From Alkalinema sp. FACHB-956 (lineage in GTDB: Bacteria; Cyanobacteriota; Cyanobacteriia; Leptolyngbyales; Leptolyngbyaceae), in the NCBI RefSeq assembly GCF_014697025.1, contig NZ_JACJRC010000024.1, positions 1 through 64,000 on the forward strand: a stretch of DNA of 64,000 nt, written 5' to 3'. The stretch's first letter is position 1. Each line of letters opens with the position of its first letter. A program made the position numbers and the translations under genes. A model generated the notes under the pieces. That model saw only the letters and a program-made list of their open reading frames with translations. It ran no database searches and was not told the origin of the DNA. Positions 1 to 9,356 of the stretch are shown here, one piece after another.

Positions 1-205
1 AACCGACTACTCTGTCAAACAACCCCCGTTCGCTCAACCCTTCTGGCTCTCTTGACGCTCTCAGTTGTCTTTACAATACCGGCATTCCCAGGACTTGAAC
101 AGCTTTTTGCCATACTGAGAATTGCTGCAACCCATCTCAGTGTCTAGCGATTCTTAAAAAACTGTGTTAGCATCAGGGCAATTATTTCTCTCATTTCCAA
201 AGCAA

Positions 206-703
206 ATGAGTAAGGTTCTGGTGCTGAATGCGTCCTACGAACCACTGAATATCACCAGTTGGCGAAGGGCGATCGTCTTATTGCTGAAAGGCAAAGCAGA
301 GCAGCTTGAGCATAATGGGAAGTACGTCTATGCAGATTTCCCCCTTCCCTCCGTGATTCGATTGCGCCAGTACGTGCGCGTACCCTATACAGAAATTGCG
401 CTGACCCGAAAAAATCTGCTGCACCGAGACGGGCACAGTTGCCAGTACTGCGGCTACAGTGGCGATGACCTGACCCTGGATCATGTAATTCCTCGATCGC
501 GCGGTGGCCAGGACACGTGGGAAAACATTGCAGTGGCCTGTGTACGCTGTAATGTCAAAAAGGGCAATCGTACCCCTAAGGAAGCGGGAATGTCATTGCT
601 GAAGAAACCCCACAAACCCCATAGCAGCCTTTACTTTGAAGTAGCGAAATATGTCAAAGGCGGCGCAAATCAAGAGTGGCGGAAATATGTGATTGGAGCC
701 TAG
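206..703 (+). CDS. HNH endonuclease family protein
   Basis: This 165-residue protein is an HNH nuclease of the type common in cyanobacteria. Two CxxC pairs (C79/C82 and C112/C115) form the zinc knuckle around the HNH core, in which LDHVIPRSRGG supplies the first His (H93) and N107 lies in TWENIAVAC. The N-terminus MSKVLVLNASYEPLNI is the usual start of the family, so I use the ATG at 206 and not a TTG 42 bases upstream. No Shine-Dalgarno is obvious. It stands alone and its target is unknown; nothing nearby (methylase, phage gene) points to restriction or homing. The family assignment is firm, the biological role is not known. Confidence 0.9.
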   Translation: MSKVLVLNASYEPLNITSWRRAIVLLLKGKAEQLEHNGKYVYADFPLPSVIRLRQYVRVPYTEIALTRKNLLHRDGHSCQYCGYSGDDLTLDHVIPRSRGGQDTWENIAVACVRCNVKKGNRTPKEAGMSLLKKPHKPHSSLYFEVAKYVKGGANQEWRKYVIGA

Positions 704-850
704 GTGCGCACTAAACCCTTGACTGGCATTGAGCTTCAGTAACCAGTTCGGCTGAGCTAGATGGCCAACGATCGGAAGCTCGATCGGTCATCTGACCCTA
801 ACTTTTCCTGAACCTGCTAGCCTAGAGAAGGTCTTTTCTTCCCCTCTTCC

Positions 851-2662
851 ATGGCAGCGCAAACCGGTGTGACTTCACAATCGACCCCAGCCCGATCGGA
901 CAATGACTGGCGGCTGTTTCTGCAACTCTTGCCCTACGCCAAGCGCTATCGCCAGTTGTTAATTACAGCCGTGGTTCTGTTGATTCCCAGTGCGATCGCA
1001 CGGGCCATTCAACCGATCGTCATTGGGCAAGCTATTTCGCTACTGCGGCAGGAAGATTCGACGTGGCAGTTTTTGCAGAGCTGGGATCTCTCAACGGGAC
1101 TGAATTTTTTGGCCTTGCTGCTGTTGGTGACGATCGCCGGTCGATTAGTGTTTGATGCCACCCAAGGGTATTTGGTGCAAAAAGCCGGACAACGGATGAC
1201 GGCGGATATTCGCTATGACCTCTTTACCCATGTGACCTCCTTAGCAGTGCGATTTTTCGATCGGACGCCCGTGGGCAAGTTGATTACTCGCCTCACCAGT
1301 GATGTAGATGCCTTGGGTGAAGTGTTTTCTACCGGGGCGATCGGGATCATTGGTGATTTTATTTTGATGTTGGTCATCACTGTTTTAATGTTTACGAAAC
1401 AGTGGCAACTCGCGACTTTGTTAGTTTTGATTCTAATACCCACCTCCCTATTAATTGTCTATTTACAAAAGCAATATCGCACAGCCAACTATGCCTCACG
1501 GGAAGAGCTTTCTAGCTTGAATGCAAGCCTACAAGAAAACATTCTGGGAGTCAGTGTTGTTCAACTCTTTCGACGAGAACAAATCAATAGTCAACTTTTT
1601 AACCAAACCAATCGGAATTATATTCGGGAAGTCGATCGCACCATTTTCTATGATTCTGCTGTGTCCGCAACGTTAGAGTGGGTGTCCTTGATTGCGATCG
1701 CGGGTGTGTTGGCGATCGGGGGGAAATTTGTCAATGATAGCAATCTAGGGTTCGGAACACTCTCTGCCTTTATTTTGTTTGCCCAGACGTTATTTGATCC
1801 ATTGCGCCAGTTTGCGGAGAAGTTCACCGCCATCCAATCGGGATTTACTGCCGTTGAGCGGATCAATGATGTCTTGAATGAACCGATCGAAATTAAGGAT
1901 CGGGTTCAACATTTTCAACAAATTGACCATGGCGTGGGAGAAATCCGTTTTGAAAACGTTTCCTTTGGCTACAAGCCTGGAGAATACGTGCTTCATAACC
2001 TCGATTTCACCATTCAACCGGGTGAAAAAGTCGCCCTTGTTGGCCCGACGGGCGCGGGTAAAAGTTCCATCATCCGCCTGCTGAGCCGACTGTATGAACC
2101 CCAAGAAGGCCGCATTTTGTTGGACGGGGTGGATATTCGGAATTTGCCACAGGCAGAACTGCGCCGCCGCATTGGAATTATTTTGCAAGATGGTTTTATC
2201 TTTGCCGGGGATGTGAAAGGCAATATTACCCTCGGAGAGGAATATGCCATGGCGGAGATCCAAACGGCTGCTGAGAGCACCAATGTCTCCCAACTGATTG
2301 AACAGTTACCCCAGGGCTACAACACCCAGTTACGGGAGCGGGGAACCAATCTGTCCGGCGGCCAAAAACAATTAATTGCCTTCGCCCGCGCAGCCATTCG
2401 CGATCCCAAAATTCTAGTTTTGGATGAGGCGACTTCCAGCTTGGATGTGGGAACCGAAGCGCTCATTCAGGAGGCGTTGGAACGAATGCTGGAAAACCGC
2501 ACTGCAATTATCATCGCCCACCGATTGTCTACCATTCGAAATGTCGATCGCATCCTAGTTCTCAAACGGGGCAAACTGATTGAAAGTGGTCGCCACGAAG
2601 ATCTGATTGCTCAGGATGGCTTATATGCCAGTCTTTATAAATTACAAATGCTGGATCTCTAG
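851..2662 (+). CDS. ABC transporter, fused permease and ATPase (exporter type)
   Basis: This is a 603-residue half-transporter of the ABCB/MsbA type, expected to act as a homodimer in the cytoplasmic membrane. Residues 1-340 hold the six-helix membrane domain. The ATPase domain follows with Walker A GPTGAGKSS (about residue 398), signature LSGGQ (about 500), Walker B ILVLDEATSSLD and the switch His in IIAHRLST. All nucleotide-binding motifs are intact. The substrate cannot be read from the sequence; lipid, peptide or drug export are all possible for this family. The gene is monocistronic and converges on the next gene, with only AT-rich spacer between them. Confidence 0.93.
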   Translation: MAAQTGVTSQSTPARSDNDWRLFLQLLPYAKRYRQLLITAVVLLIPSAIARAIQPIVIGQAISLLRQEDSTWQFLQSWDLSTGLNFLALLLLVTIAGRLVFDATQGYLVQKAGQRMTADIRYDLFTHVTSLAVRFFDRTPVGKLITRLTSDVDALGEVFSTGAIGIIGDFILMLVITVLMFTKQWQLATLLVLILIPTSLLIVYLQKQYRTANYASREELSSLNASLQENILGVSVVQLFRREQINSQLFNQTNRNYIREVDRTIFYDSAVSATLEWVSLIAIAGVLAIGGKFVNDSNLGFGTLSAFILFAQTLFDPLRQFAEKFTAIQSGFTAVERINDVLNEPIEIKDRVQHFQQIDHGVGEIRFENVSFGYKPGEYVLHNLDFTIQPGEKVALVGPTGAGKSSIIRLLSRLYEPQEGRILLDGVDIRNLPQAELRRRIGIILQDGFIFAGDVKGNITLGEEYAMAEIQTAAESTNVSQLIEQLPQGYNTQLRERGTNLSGGQKQLIAFARAAIRDPKILVLDEATSSLDVGTEALIQEALERMLENRTAIIIAHRLSTIRNVDRILVLKRGKLIESGRHEDLIAQDGLYASLYKLQMLDL

Positions 2663-2772
2663 TGCTAGGTTCCTATTATGTTGGCTCTCTAGTAGCAGCA
2701 TAGTATTGCCGATAAAATTTGTTAATTAATTGATTAATTGATTGGTTAAGCAGTTGAGATTATGTTGATTTT

Positions 2773-3555
2773 TTAATCACTCATCTGCAATTCGATCGTG
2801 TCCCCGACTTCCGCCTGTAGGATAGCTTGTGCATTGCCACGATTGATTGCAAGTTCTAAATACCCATGACTGCCGATCAGCCCGATCGGGCTTCCCTGAC
2901 GGACATCAGCATAGGTAAACTGTCCGGGATAGCGGGTCTGCTGGAATTGCAATTGCCAAGACCATCCTTGAACGAACGCGGCGGGGAAATTGGTGATCAG
3001 GTTGCCGAAGTGATCGATCGCTTGAATGCAGCCATGGTAGGTATTGCGGGACAGTTGTCTGAGCGGAAACTGGAGCTGTACTAGGCTGGCAGGATCGATC
3101 GGGGTGCCTAAGGCTTCGATCGGAATCCCCTTAGCAAGATAGGCCGCAACGGGAGCAAAAATATCTCGACCATGGAATGTGGTACTGGGACTCGCCGATC
3201 GCCAATAGTCGGCATTGGTGAGTTCTACGGCCTGAACGATCGCTTGCTGAGCCAGCACGCCACTCAGCAAGCCATTATCCGGCGCAACAAAATAGGCATT
3301 CTCCGTTTGCACCGCGATCGCCCGCCGCTGACTACCTACCCCTGGATCAACGATCGCGACATGGATGGCCCCTGGGGGAAAATAGGCATAGGCCATCAAC
3401 AGCTGAAACCGAGCGACGGCAATATCTTGGGGCGGAATCCCATGGGTCAAATCCACGATCGTGGCCGTGGGCAGAATACCTAAAATGACGCCTTTCAGGA
3501 TGCCGACATAGCTATCTTGCCAACCAAAATCACTAAGCAACGTTAAGAGCTGCAT
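2773..3555 (-). CDS. SAM hydroxide adenosyltransferase (DUF62 / SAM hydrolase)
   Basis: This 260-residue protein belongs to the family that splits S-adenosylmethionine with water or hydroxide into adenosine and methionine, related to chlorinases and fluorinases. The N-terminus LLTLLSDFGWQDSYVG is diagnostic. The triad known from the hydrolase branch is present: D70 in AIVDPGVG, R77 or R78 in SQRRAI, and H128 in FHGRDIFAP. The length matches the family. The role proposed for the family is control of SAM levels or protection from side reactions; nothing in the context adds to this. The next gene upstream is divergent, about 200 bp away. Confidence 0.9.
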   Translation of the reverse strand: MQLLTLLSDFGWQDSYVGILKGVILGILPTATIVDLTHGIPPQDIAVARFQLLMAYAYFPPGAIHVAIVDPGVGSQRRAIAVQTENAYFVAPDNGLLSGVLAQQAIVQAVELTNADYWRSASPSTTFHGRDIFAPVAAYLAKGIPIEALGTPIDPASLVQLQFPLRQLSRNTYHGCIQAIDHFGNLITNFPAAFVQGWSWQLQFQQTRYPGQFTYADVRQGSPIGLIGSHGYLELAINRGNAQAILQAEVGDTIELQMSD

Positions 3556-3749
3556 AAAACAACGTAAATTTTAGTATCAAAGAATACCGTTTTAATGGGT
3601 TGTGGTAATGTGGAAAAAGGGTGTTTATGGATTGAGTGCGTTGAGGATTCCCTGCGTAGCACCGAGTCATACCTGCTAGCCATCAAGCTAGTCATGCCAG
3701 CACCCGATCGCTCAAAAGACTGTAGGACAAAAATCCAGTAGGAGGTTAT

Positions 3750-3905
3750 ATGGTAGATCAAAATCGTCAATCCATCGCTCAAGTCAAAGCAGCCCATCGT
3801 GAAAATTTACGGCGGAATTTGCAGCAACGGATGGAAGCTGCCCGGACTCGTGGAGATCAGCAACTTCTAAAACTGTTAGAACAGGAAGCCAGCTATCTTC
3901 AATAG
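3750..3905 (+). CDS. small basic/helical protein, 51 residues
   Basis: A short open frame starts at ATG 3750 with a strong AGGAGG ribosome-binding site at 3740-3745 and ends at TAG 3903-3905. The peptide begins MVDQNRQSIAQVKAAHREN and ends LLEQEASYLQ. It is rich in Arg, Gln, Glu and Ala, has no Cys or membrane segment, and should form one or two amphipathic helices. A strong terminator-like hairpin follows 65 bases after the stop, so it looks like a complete transcription unit of its own. I do not recognise a function. The good ribosome-binding site, the terminator and the lack of a competing frame support it as real. Confidence 0.72.
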   Translation: MVDQNRQSIAQVKAAHRENLRRNLQQRMEAARTRGDQQLLKLLEQEASYLQ

Positions 3906-3969
3906 GTTTGCTTTCCTCGGTCTACTTCAATAGTTGGCTTCGATCATTCGATTAAAAGTCTGCTTCGAT

Positions 3970-4027
3970 CAAAAATGCCAGTGCGCCCTTCCAGACTCTC
4001 CACAGGTTGGGTGCATTGGCATTTTTG
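3970..4027. terminator. strong bidirectional terminator hairpin
   Basis: Left arm CAAAAATGCCAGTGCGCCC (3970-3988) pairs with right arm GGGTGCATTGGCATTTTTG (4009-4027). There are 17 Watson-Crick pairs of 19 and the two others are G-U in RNA. The A-run and T-run at the ends give a U-tract in either direction. It lies just past the 51-residue gene and probably ends its transcript. The rest of 3906-4247 holds no gene I can support. Confidence 0.8.
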
Positions 4028-4247
4028 AGAAGTGGCCGTAATTTGAGGAGTCGCTGTCAAGGGTCAGCATGGCCTTTGGCTTCCCTCCGTTGCCCCAAAT
4101 CGATCGTGAGCAGTGCTAAGATACCCAAGGCTATCGTTACCCTTTCTGTCGGCAACAATACATTGCTAGTTGCGTCATGGCCTTCAGTATGATTCTGTCA
4201 GCATGATTTTGCTAGTAACCTTATCCTCTTTCATGGGCATATCTGGG

Positions 4248-5246
4248 ATGACTCGTCACTCTTTGTACTCCGGTTCGTTGGCACTGTTGGCGGCTCTGTG
4301 CTTGGCTCCCGTTGCCCAAGCCCAGGACTCTCGGTTCATTGCCCAGGCTGACCCCAGCGAATTGCGTCCCCTTGCGCAGGATACCAGCATTCTGAATGTC
4401 CAAGCGGGACAGAACTTGATGAAGGAAGCCAGCGATGCTTCTGGGGCCAAAAACTACGGGCTGGCAGTGAAGAAGTTACAGGAAGCGCGGCAAGTCTTTA
4501 ACCAACTCTCCAACTTCCATCAAGACTTGGTTGGGAGCTTTTCGGGATTAGACATCCGCATTTCCAATGCCCAACGCACCCGTGCTTTGAAGGCGGCGCA
4601 ACTGCGGGACGAAGCAACCTACCAGTTGGCGATCGCCCACCGCGCCAACAACCAACCGGAACTGGCGGTACCGCTGCTGATCCAGGTGCTTCGGAGCCAA
4701 AGCCCCACCCGCGACATGGGTAAACAAGCCTATGGGCAACTGCTGGAAATTGGCTTTGTCGATCTGCCCTATCCCAGTCCAAAGGAAGGCGAGGCGGCTC
4801 CCACGGTGACGATCGGGCCAGGGGCTGGAATCCTCAGCATTCCTGGGGGCGATCAACTGATGGCCGATGCGGTCAATGCTGTGACGGCTAGCAACTATCC
4901 CTTGGCGCAAACCAAGCTCAAGGAAGCTCGTCAAGCTTTCAATCAACTGTCGAACTTTTACCAAGATTTGGCAAGCGTATTTTCCGGCATTGATACCCCG
5001 ATCGCCGATAGTACCCGCCAAAAAGCGTTGAAAACGGCCCAGAGTCGTGACGAAGCCACCTACCAATTGGCGCTCGTTCACCGGGCTCAAAATCAGCCGG
5101 AACTGGCCGTGCCGCTGTTGGTGCAAATCGTCCGCAGTCAACAGCCCACCCGCGATCTGGGACGCAAAGCCTACGCCCAACTGGTGGAGCTGGGATTTGC
5201 CGATACGCCCTATCCCCGCACCACCCAATCCGCCAGCGGGCGCTAA
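4248..5246 (+). CDS. exported protein with two tandem ~115-residue modules
   Basis: Starting at ATG 4248 gives a clean signal peptide (MTRHSLYSGSLALLAAL, then PVAQAQ as the cleavage site) and a mature protein of about 300 residues; ATGs at 4203 and 4233 are alternatives and no start has a clear ribosome-binding site. Two modules are obvious duplicates. Each runs from a helix with EARQxFNQLSNFxQDL, through RDEATYQLAxxHRAxNQPE, to LAVPLLxQxxRSQxPTRD and ends GFxDxPYP. The helical, TPR-like pattern suggests a binding scaffold in the periplasm or thylakoid lumen. I do not recognise a named family and assign no function. Confidence 0.8.
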   Translation: MTRHSLYSGSLALLAALCLAPVAQAQDSRFIAQADPSELRPLAQDTSILNVQAGQNLMKEASDASGAKNYGLAVKKLQEARQVFNQLSNFHQDLVGSFSGLDIRISNAQRTRALKAAQLRDEATYQLAIAHRANNQPELAVPLLIQVLRSQSPTRDMGKQAYGQLLEIGFVDLPYPSPKEGEAAPTVTIGPGAGILSIPGGDQLMADAVNAVTASNYPLAQTKLKEARQAFNQLSNFYQDLASVFSGIDTPIADSTRQKALKTAQSRDEATYQLALVHRAQNQPELAVPLLVQIVRSQQPTRDLGRKAYAQLVELGFADTPYPRTTQSASGR

Positions 5247-5283
5247 GCTAAGCTAGCGATCGCTGACCCTAACAAACGCTGAA

Positions 5284-6837
5284 TTAACGAACGCTGACAA
5301 ATCGTTCCCGCGCGATCGTCCGCAGCCGATTGACATCCTCTCGCCGAGACACCGACAAAGGAACCGTGCTTTTCACGGATTCCACAATCAGCTCCGTCCG
5401 CAGGGGTTGGTTGAGGTAGAGGGCTTTGTACAAGGCTGTGACGATCGCCTGTTCGATTTCAGCGCCACTAAAGCCATCGGTGGCGGCGACGAGGGCATTG
5501 AAGTCGAACTGAGCTGGATCCTGCTTCCGTCGAACCAGGTGCAGTTGCAGAATCGTAGCTCGCTCCTGGGCATCGGGCAAATCAACGAAGAAGATCTCGT
5601 CAAAACGCCCTTTCCGTAGCAGTTCCGGCGGAATTTTCGACAAGTCATTGGCCGTTGCGATGACAAACACTTCCTGGGATTTTTCCTGCATCCAGGTGAG
5701 AAACGAGCCAAACATGCGCTGGCTTAAACCGCCGTCGGAATCGCTGTTGGAGGTGCCAAAGCTTTTTTCGATTTCGTCAATCCAGAGGACGGCTGGAGCC
5801 ATGGATTCCGCTAGGCTCAGAGCGTTACGGAAGTTTTTTTCGGATTCGCCGACATATTTGTCATAGAGGCGGCCTGCATCCAGCTTGAGCAAGGGCATTT
5901 TCCAGGCTTTGGCGATCGCTTTCGCTGCTAAGGATTTACCGCAGCCCTGAATCCCCACAATCAAAATGCCCTTGGGGGGTTGCAGATTCCATTCCCGCGC
6001 CTGGGGAGAAAAGCCAACTTTAGCCTGGTTGAGCCATTGCTTCAGCCCTGCAAATCCGCCCCATTGCAGCGGTGCGTGATCGACGGGGAAGTATTCCAGC
6101 ATACTTTCTTCCCGAATCACTTGGGCTTTGCGGTTTAGGACACGATCGATATCCTGGACTGTGAGTTTGCCATCTTCCAAGGCGGCGTAGGCCACCACTT
6201 TGCGAGCCTGTTGCAGGGTCATGCCGGAGAGCGCCTGGACTAAGGTTTGGATCTCGTTGTCTTGGATTTCAATCTGGACGCGATTTTTGGCCCGCAGCGA
6301 TCGCACAGTGGCCATGACGGCTTGATGGAGTTCATCTCGGGCAGGCAATTTGAGATCGTAGTAAACGGCTTCGTGGGTGACTTCCTGGGGCAGGGTGACG
6401 CTATTGCCTGTGAGGATGATGGCCGATCGGGATTGGGAAAAGGTTTGCACTAATTCCCGAAACTGCCGTGCGACCGTCGCATCTTCTAGGTAAACCGCAA
6501 AGTCTTTCAGCCAAAAAATAGCGCTCAGGTTGAGTTCCTGTATCCGTTTCAGAACTTCCAGGGGTTCGTGGGAATTGTCATAGGCGGTGGGCTGACTGCT
6601 GGGGGCACAGTCGTTTTGCCAGCGGTTATCGACTGAAACGGACGATCGGGTGAGTCCTTGGGTAATGCTCCATTCCATCAGGGTACGGCCCATTTCCTGG
6701 GTGGCGGCTTGCAGGAGTCCTTGGACGCGCTCTTCTTCAACGGTTTCAAAGACAATCAGGGGATGGAAGGACAGTATCAGGGTTTGGAGTTCGTGAACCC
6801 GAGCCTGCATGGAAGGACAAAGAGTAGGAAGCGCCAT
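5284..6837 (-). CDS. ycf46: AAA+ ATPase, Ycf46-like
   Basis: This 517-residue protein resembles the cyanobacterial and plastid Ycf46 family. The N-terminal half, with FHPLIVFETVEEERV near the start, is the family-specific domain. The C-terminal half is a single AAA+ module with Walker A GIQGCGKS, Walker B VLWIDEIEKS, the arginine-containing RKGRFDE segment and a helical lid. I use ATG 6837 instead of a TTG 12 bases upstream. Family members have been linked to acclimation of CO2 and bicarbonate use in cyanobacteria, but the substrate is not settled. The gene converges with the exported protein, 37 bases away, and has its own upstream region. Confidence 0.85.
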   Translation of the reverse strand: MALPTLCPSMQARVHELQTLILSFHPLIVFETVEEERVQGLLQAATQEMGRTLMEWSITQGLTRSSVSVDNRWQNDCAPSSQPTAYDNSHEPLEVLKRIQELNLSAIFWLKDFAVYLEDATVARQFRELVQTFSQSRSAIILTGNSVTLPQEVTHEAVYYDLKLPARDELHQAVMATVRSLRAKNRVQIEIQDNEIQTLVQALSGMTLQQARKVVAYAALEDGKLTVQDIDRVLNRKAQVIREESMLEYFPVDHAPLQWGGFAGLKQWLNQAKVGFSPQAREWNLQPPKGILIVGIQGCGKSLAAKAIAKAWKMPLLKLDAGRLYDKYVGESEKNFRNALSLAESMAPAVLWIDEIEKSFGTSNSDSDGGLSQRMFGSFLTWMQEKSQEVFVIATANDLSKIPPELLRKGRFDEIFFVDLPDAQERATILQLHLVRRKQDPAQFDFNALVAATDGFSGAEIEQAIVTALYKALYLNQPLRTELIVESVKSTVPLSVSRREDVNRLRTIARERFVSVR

Positions 6838-7032
6838 GGGTAGTTTCAAGTAATCAGCGTTGCATGAAATTCAGAGGGAATGCCCTGGGAACACCTTACG
6901 ATCGCCTGCGATCGCCGCAGGAGCGGCTAGACTGGCGACTAACCCTTAGAATTCCCAGCAAAGCTACCTTCATCACGGCAGGAGTCAATTACAGAGACGA
7001 CCGCCTAGGAAATCTGAGAAATCAGCAGATTG

Positions 7033-7067
7033 AGAATCACGATCTCCAGGGAATCGATCGTGATTCT
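7033..7067. promoter_or_regulatory. perfect 12-bp inverted repeat, possible operator
   Basis: AGAATCACGATC (7033-7044) and GATCGTGATTCT (7056-7067) are exact inverted copies separated by 11 bases. No T-run follows on either strand, so a terminator is less likely than a protein-binding site or an RNA hairpin. It lies about 200 bp upstream of the ATPase start on the minus strand. Confidence 0.4.
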
Positions 7068-7439
7068 GGGAGAGGCTAAACATTGATGGGATATGGTTGA
7101 TTGTCGCCTCCTTGATTCAAGATTTTTCCGCATCCATTCCCATGGCCAACTACGTTTGTAGCTTCGTTTGTAGCTTATCTTATGATTTCAAGATAACTTC
7201 TATCAGTATTAAAACCAGCATCAACTCTGAGGCTACTTTCGTGAATGTCAGAAATAGCTGATTTTTCTAAAATATTCACTCTTCAATATTCATCTTAAGG
7301 ATTGACTAAGAAATCACATCTCCGATTCATTTACCCATCCCTCTACTTATCCCCTTGAAATTTCATGTCTCCGCGGTTCCCTTAGCCCTGTCTCCGAGTT
7401 GTTTCAGTTCAAGGCAGATTACCGACAATAAAACAGAGT

Positions 7440-7500
7440 TTGCGATCGCGAGTCTTGTATTTACGATCGCAAGTCTTGTATTTGCGATCGCGAGTCTTGT
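7440..7500. repeat. three ~21-bp tandem repeats containing HIP1-like sites
   Basis: The unit is close to TTGCGATCGCGAGTCTTGTAT and occurs three times with few changes. Each copy carries a GCGATCGC or near match, so the HIP1 palindrome has been amplified with its flanks. Confidence 0.85.
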
Positions 7501-7594
7501 AGAAGTCTTGCTAATTGCAAACTTTGTTAAATCCACGCCATTTCTTAACCAAGGCCACCCGATTGCGCAGTACAGTGGAAGCATACCCTGCATC

Positions 7595-7639
7595 ACCGTT
7601 CACAGACACACCGTTCACAGACACCGTTCACAGACACAC
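7595..7639. repeat. short tandem repeat, ~15-bp unit
   Basis: The unit ACCGTTCACAGACAC is repeated about three times with small length changes. It is unrelated in sequence to the sets just upstream and downstream. Confidence 0.8.
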
Positions 7640-7661
7640 CCACAGTCAGCATCTACAGCCA

Positions 7662-7749
7662 TCTACTGGCAGCCTTACGCGCTGACAGGCTTGCTCACTG
7701 ACAGTCTTACGTACTGGCAGCCTTACCTACTGACAGCCTTACACACTGC
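7662..7749. repeat. degenerate tandem repeat, ACTGGCAGCCTTAC-like
   Basis: About five imperfect copies of a 16-18-bp unit resembling ACTGGCAGCCTTACG or ACTGACAGCCTTAC lie just before the ribosome-binding site of the dehydrogenase gene. Confidence 0.75.
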
Positions 7750-7795
7750 ACCGTCACTCACGATCGGCCATATTCACTTTTTTAAGGAGGCGGCA

Positions 7796-9160
7796 ATGGG
7801 GATCGCCACAGTTAACCCATCCACTGGAGAAATTGTCAAAACCTTTGAACCCATTACAGATCAAGCATTAGACAATAAACTCAACAAAGCAGCGAAAGCC
7901 TTTCGCCAGTACCAACAGATCCCGATCGCCCAACGCGCCCACTGGCTCCAGCAAGCCGCCGATCGCCTAGAAGCCCACAAAGAACAGTACGGACGCCTGA
8001 TGACCGTGGAAATGGGCAAACCCATCAAATCCGCGATCGCCGAAGTCGAAAAATGTGCCTGGGTCTGTCGCTTCTATGCCGATCATGCGGAAGCCTTCCT
8101 GCAACCCACCCCGATCGCCACCGATGCCACTGAAAGCTACGTCATTTATCAACCCCTCGGGGCGATTTTGGCCGTGATGCCGTGGAATTTTCCCTTCTGG
8201 CAAGTGTTTCGGTTTGCGGCTCCAGCGCTGATGGTGGGCAATGTGGGCCTGCTGAAACATGCCTCCAACGTACCCCAGTCGGCCTTGGCGATCGAACAAC
8301 TTCTGTTGGACGCAGGTTTCCCGGAAGGCGTATTTCAAACCCTGCTGATTGGGGCCGATCGAGTGGCTCCCTTAATGGCCGATTCCCGCGTTGCCGCCGC
8401 CACCTTAACCGGGAGCGAACCCGCAGGCATGAGTTTAGCCATAGCCGCTGGGCAAAATCTCAAAAAAGTGGTGTTGGAATTGGGCGGGAGTGATCCCTTC
8501 ATCGTCATGCCCACCGCTGATTTGGACGCTGCTGTTGCCGCCGCTGTCACCTCCCGGATGGTAAATAACGGCCAAACCTGCATTGCCGCCAAACGCTTTA
8601 TCGTCCATGAAGCGATCGCCGATGCCTTCACCCACAAACTCACTGAAAAGTTTGCCGCCCTCAAGGTGGGTGACCCGCTTTTGCCCGAAACGGACGTTGG
8701 CCCCCTCGCCACTCCGAAAATTTTGCAGGATCTCGATCGCCAAGTGCGAGAAACGGTGCTGCGGGGCGCAAAGGTTGTGATTGGTGGCCATCCCCTCGAT
8801 CGCCCCGGTGACTTCTACGCACCCACCATCCTGACCGACATTCCCCACCACAGCCCCGGTCGCACCGAAGAATTTTTTGGCCCGGTGGCATTGTTGTTCC
8901 GCGTCATGGACTTGGATGGCGCGATCGACTTGGCAAACGCCACCCAATTTGGCCTAGGGGCGAGTGCTTGGACGAATGACCTGACGGAAAAAGCACGATT
9001 TATTCAAGAACTCCAAGCCGGCTCGGTCTTTGTGAATGGCATGGTTAAATCCGATCCTCGGCTGCCCTTTGGTGGAATTAAGCGATCGGGCATTGGCCGA
9101 GAACTGGGGCGAGAAGGGCTCCTGGAATTCGCCAATATCAAAACGATTTGGGTCCAATAA
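7796..9160 (+). CDS. succinate-semialdehyde dehydrogenase (NAD(P)+)
   Basis: This 454-residue aldehyde dehydrogenase oxidises succinic semialdehyde to succinate in the cytosol. I chose ATG 7796 because AAGGAGG lies just upstream and the protein then begins with the typical NPSTGE strand; the frame is open for 147 more codons upstream but these are repeat-derived. The catalytic Cys262 lies in NNGQTCIAAKRF and the general base Glu228 in LELGGSDP. It is short relative to the ~480 residues usual in Enterobacteria, as in the cyanobacterial SSADH branch. The next gene encodes 2-oxoglutarate decarboxylase, and together they bypass the missing 2-oxoglutarate dehydrogenase, as shown in Synechococcus PCC 7002. 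Confidence 0.9.
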   Translation: MGIATVNPSTGEIVKTFEPITDQALDNKLNKAAKAFRQYQQIPIAQRAHWLQQAADRLEAHKEQYGRLMTVEMGKPIKSAIAEVEKCAWVCRFYADHAEAFLQPTPIATDATESYVIYQPLGAILAVMPWNFPFWQVFRFAAPALMVGNVGLLKHASNVPQSALAIEQLLLDAGFPEGVFQTLLIGADRVAPLMADSRVAAATLTGSEPAGMSLAIAAGQNLKKVVLELGGSDPFIVMPTADLDAAVAAAVTSRMVNNGQTCIAAKRFIVHEAIADAFTHKLTEKFAALKVGDPLLPETDVGPLATPKILQDLDRQVRETVLRGAKVVIGGHPLDRPGDFYAPTILTDIPHHSPGRTEEFFGPVALLFRVMDLDGAIDLANATQFGLGASAWTNDLTEKARFIQELQAGSVFVNGMVKSDPRLPFGGIKRSGIGRELGREGLLEFANIKTIWVQ

Positions 9161-9356
9161 TCGCCCGAGTTTCACCCATCCCAAATCCTCTGCGATCGCC
9201 CCAATGTCCTAGCGGGTTCTGCGCAATTTAATTTTTGACAGTGGTGGACTGACACAAACCCATCAAAAATCCACATCGTTTGGAGAACCGCATACACCAT
9301 TTCTTTCGCATCATGATGAATGATTGATTCTAAAAGACTACACAATACGATCGGTT

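Larger units (their letters stand above)
6838..7795. other. long gene-free region with several repeat sets
   Basis: No convincing gene is seen between the divergent ATPase and dehydrogenase genes. The region holds a perfect 12-bp inverted repeat (7033-7067), a small palindrome around a HIP1 site near 6904-6922, an AT-rich stretch at about 7100-7350, and three sets of short tandem repeats between 7440 and 7749. An open frame from 7355 continuous with the dehydrogenase exists, but its content is repeat-derived. Promoters for both flanking genes must lie here; I cannot place them with confidence. Confidence 0.6.

Noticed and set aside
7355..7795. 147-codon N-terminal extension of the semialdehyde dehydrogenase
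   Set aside because: It is translated from tandem repeats, and AAGGAGG plus the family N-terminus place the start at 7796.
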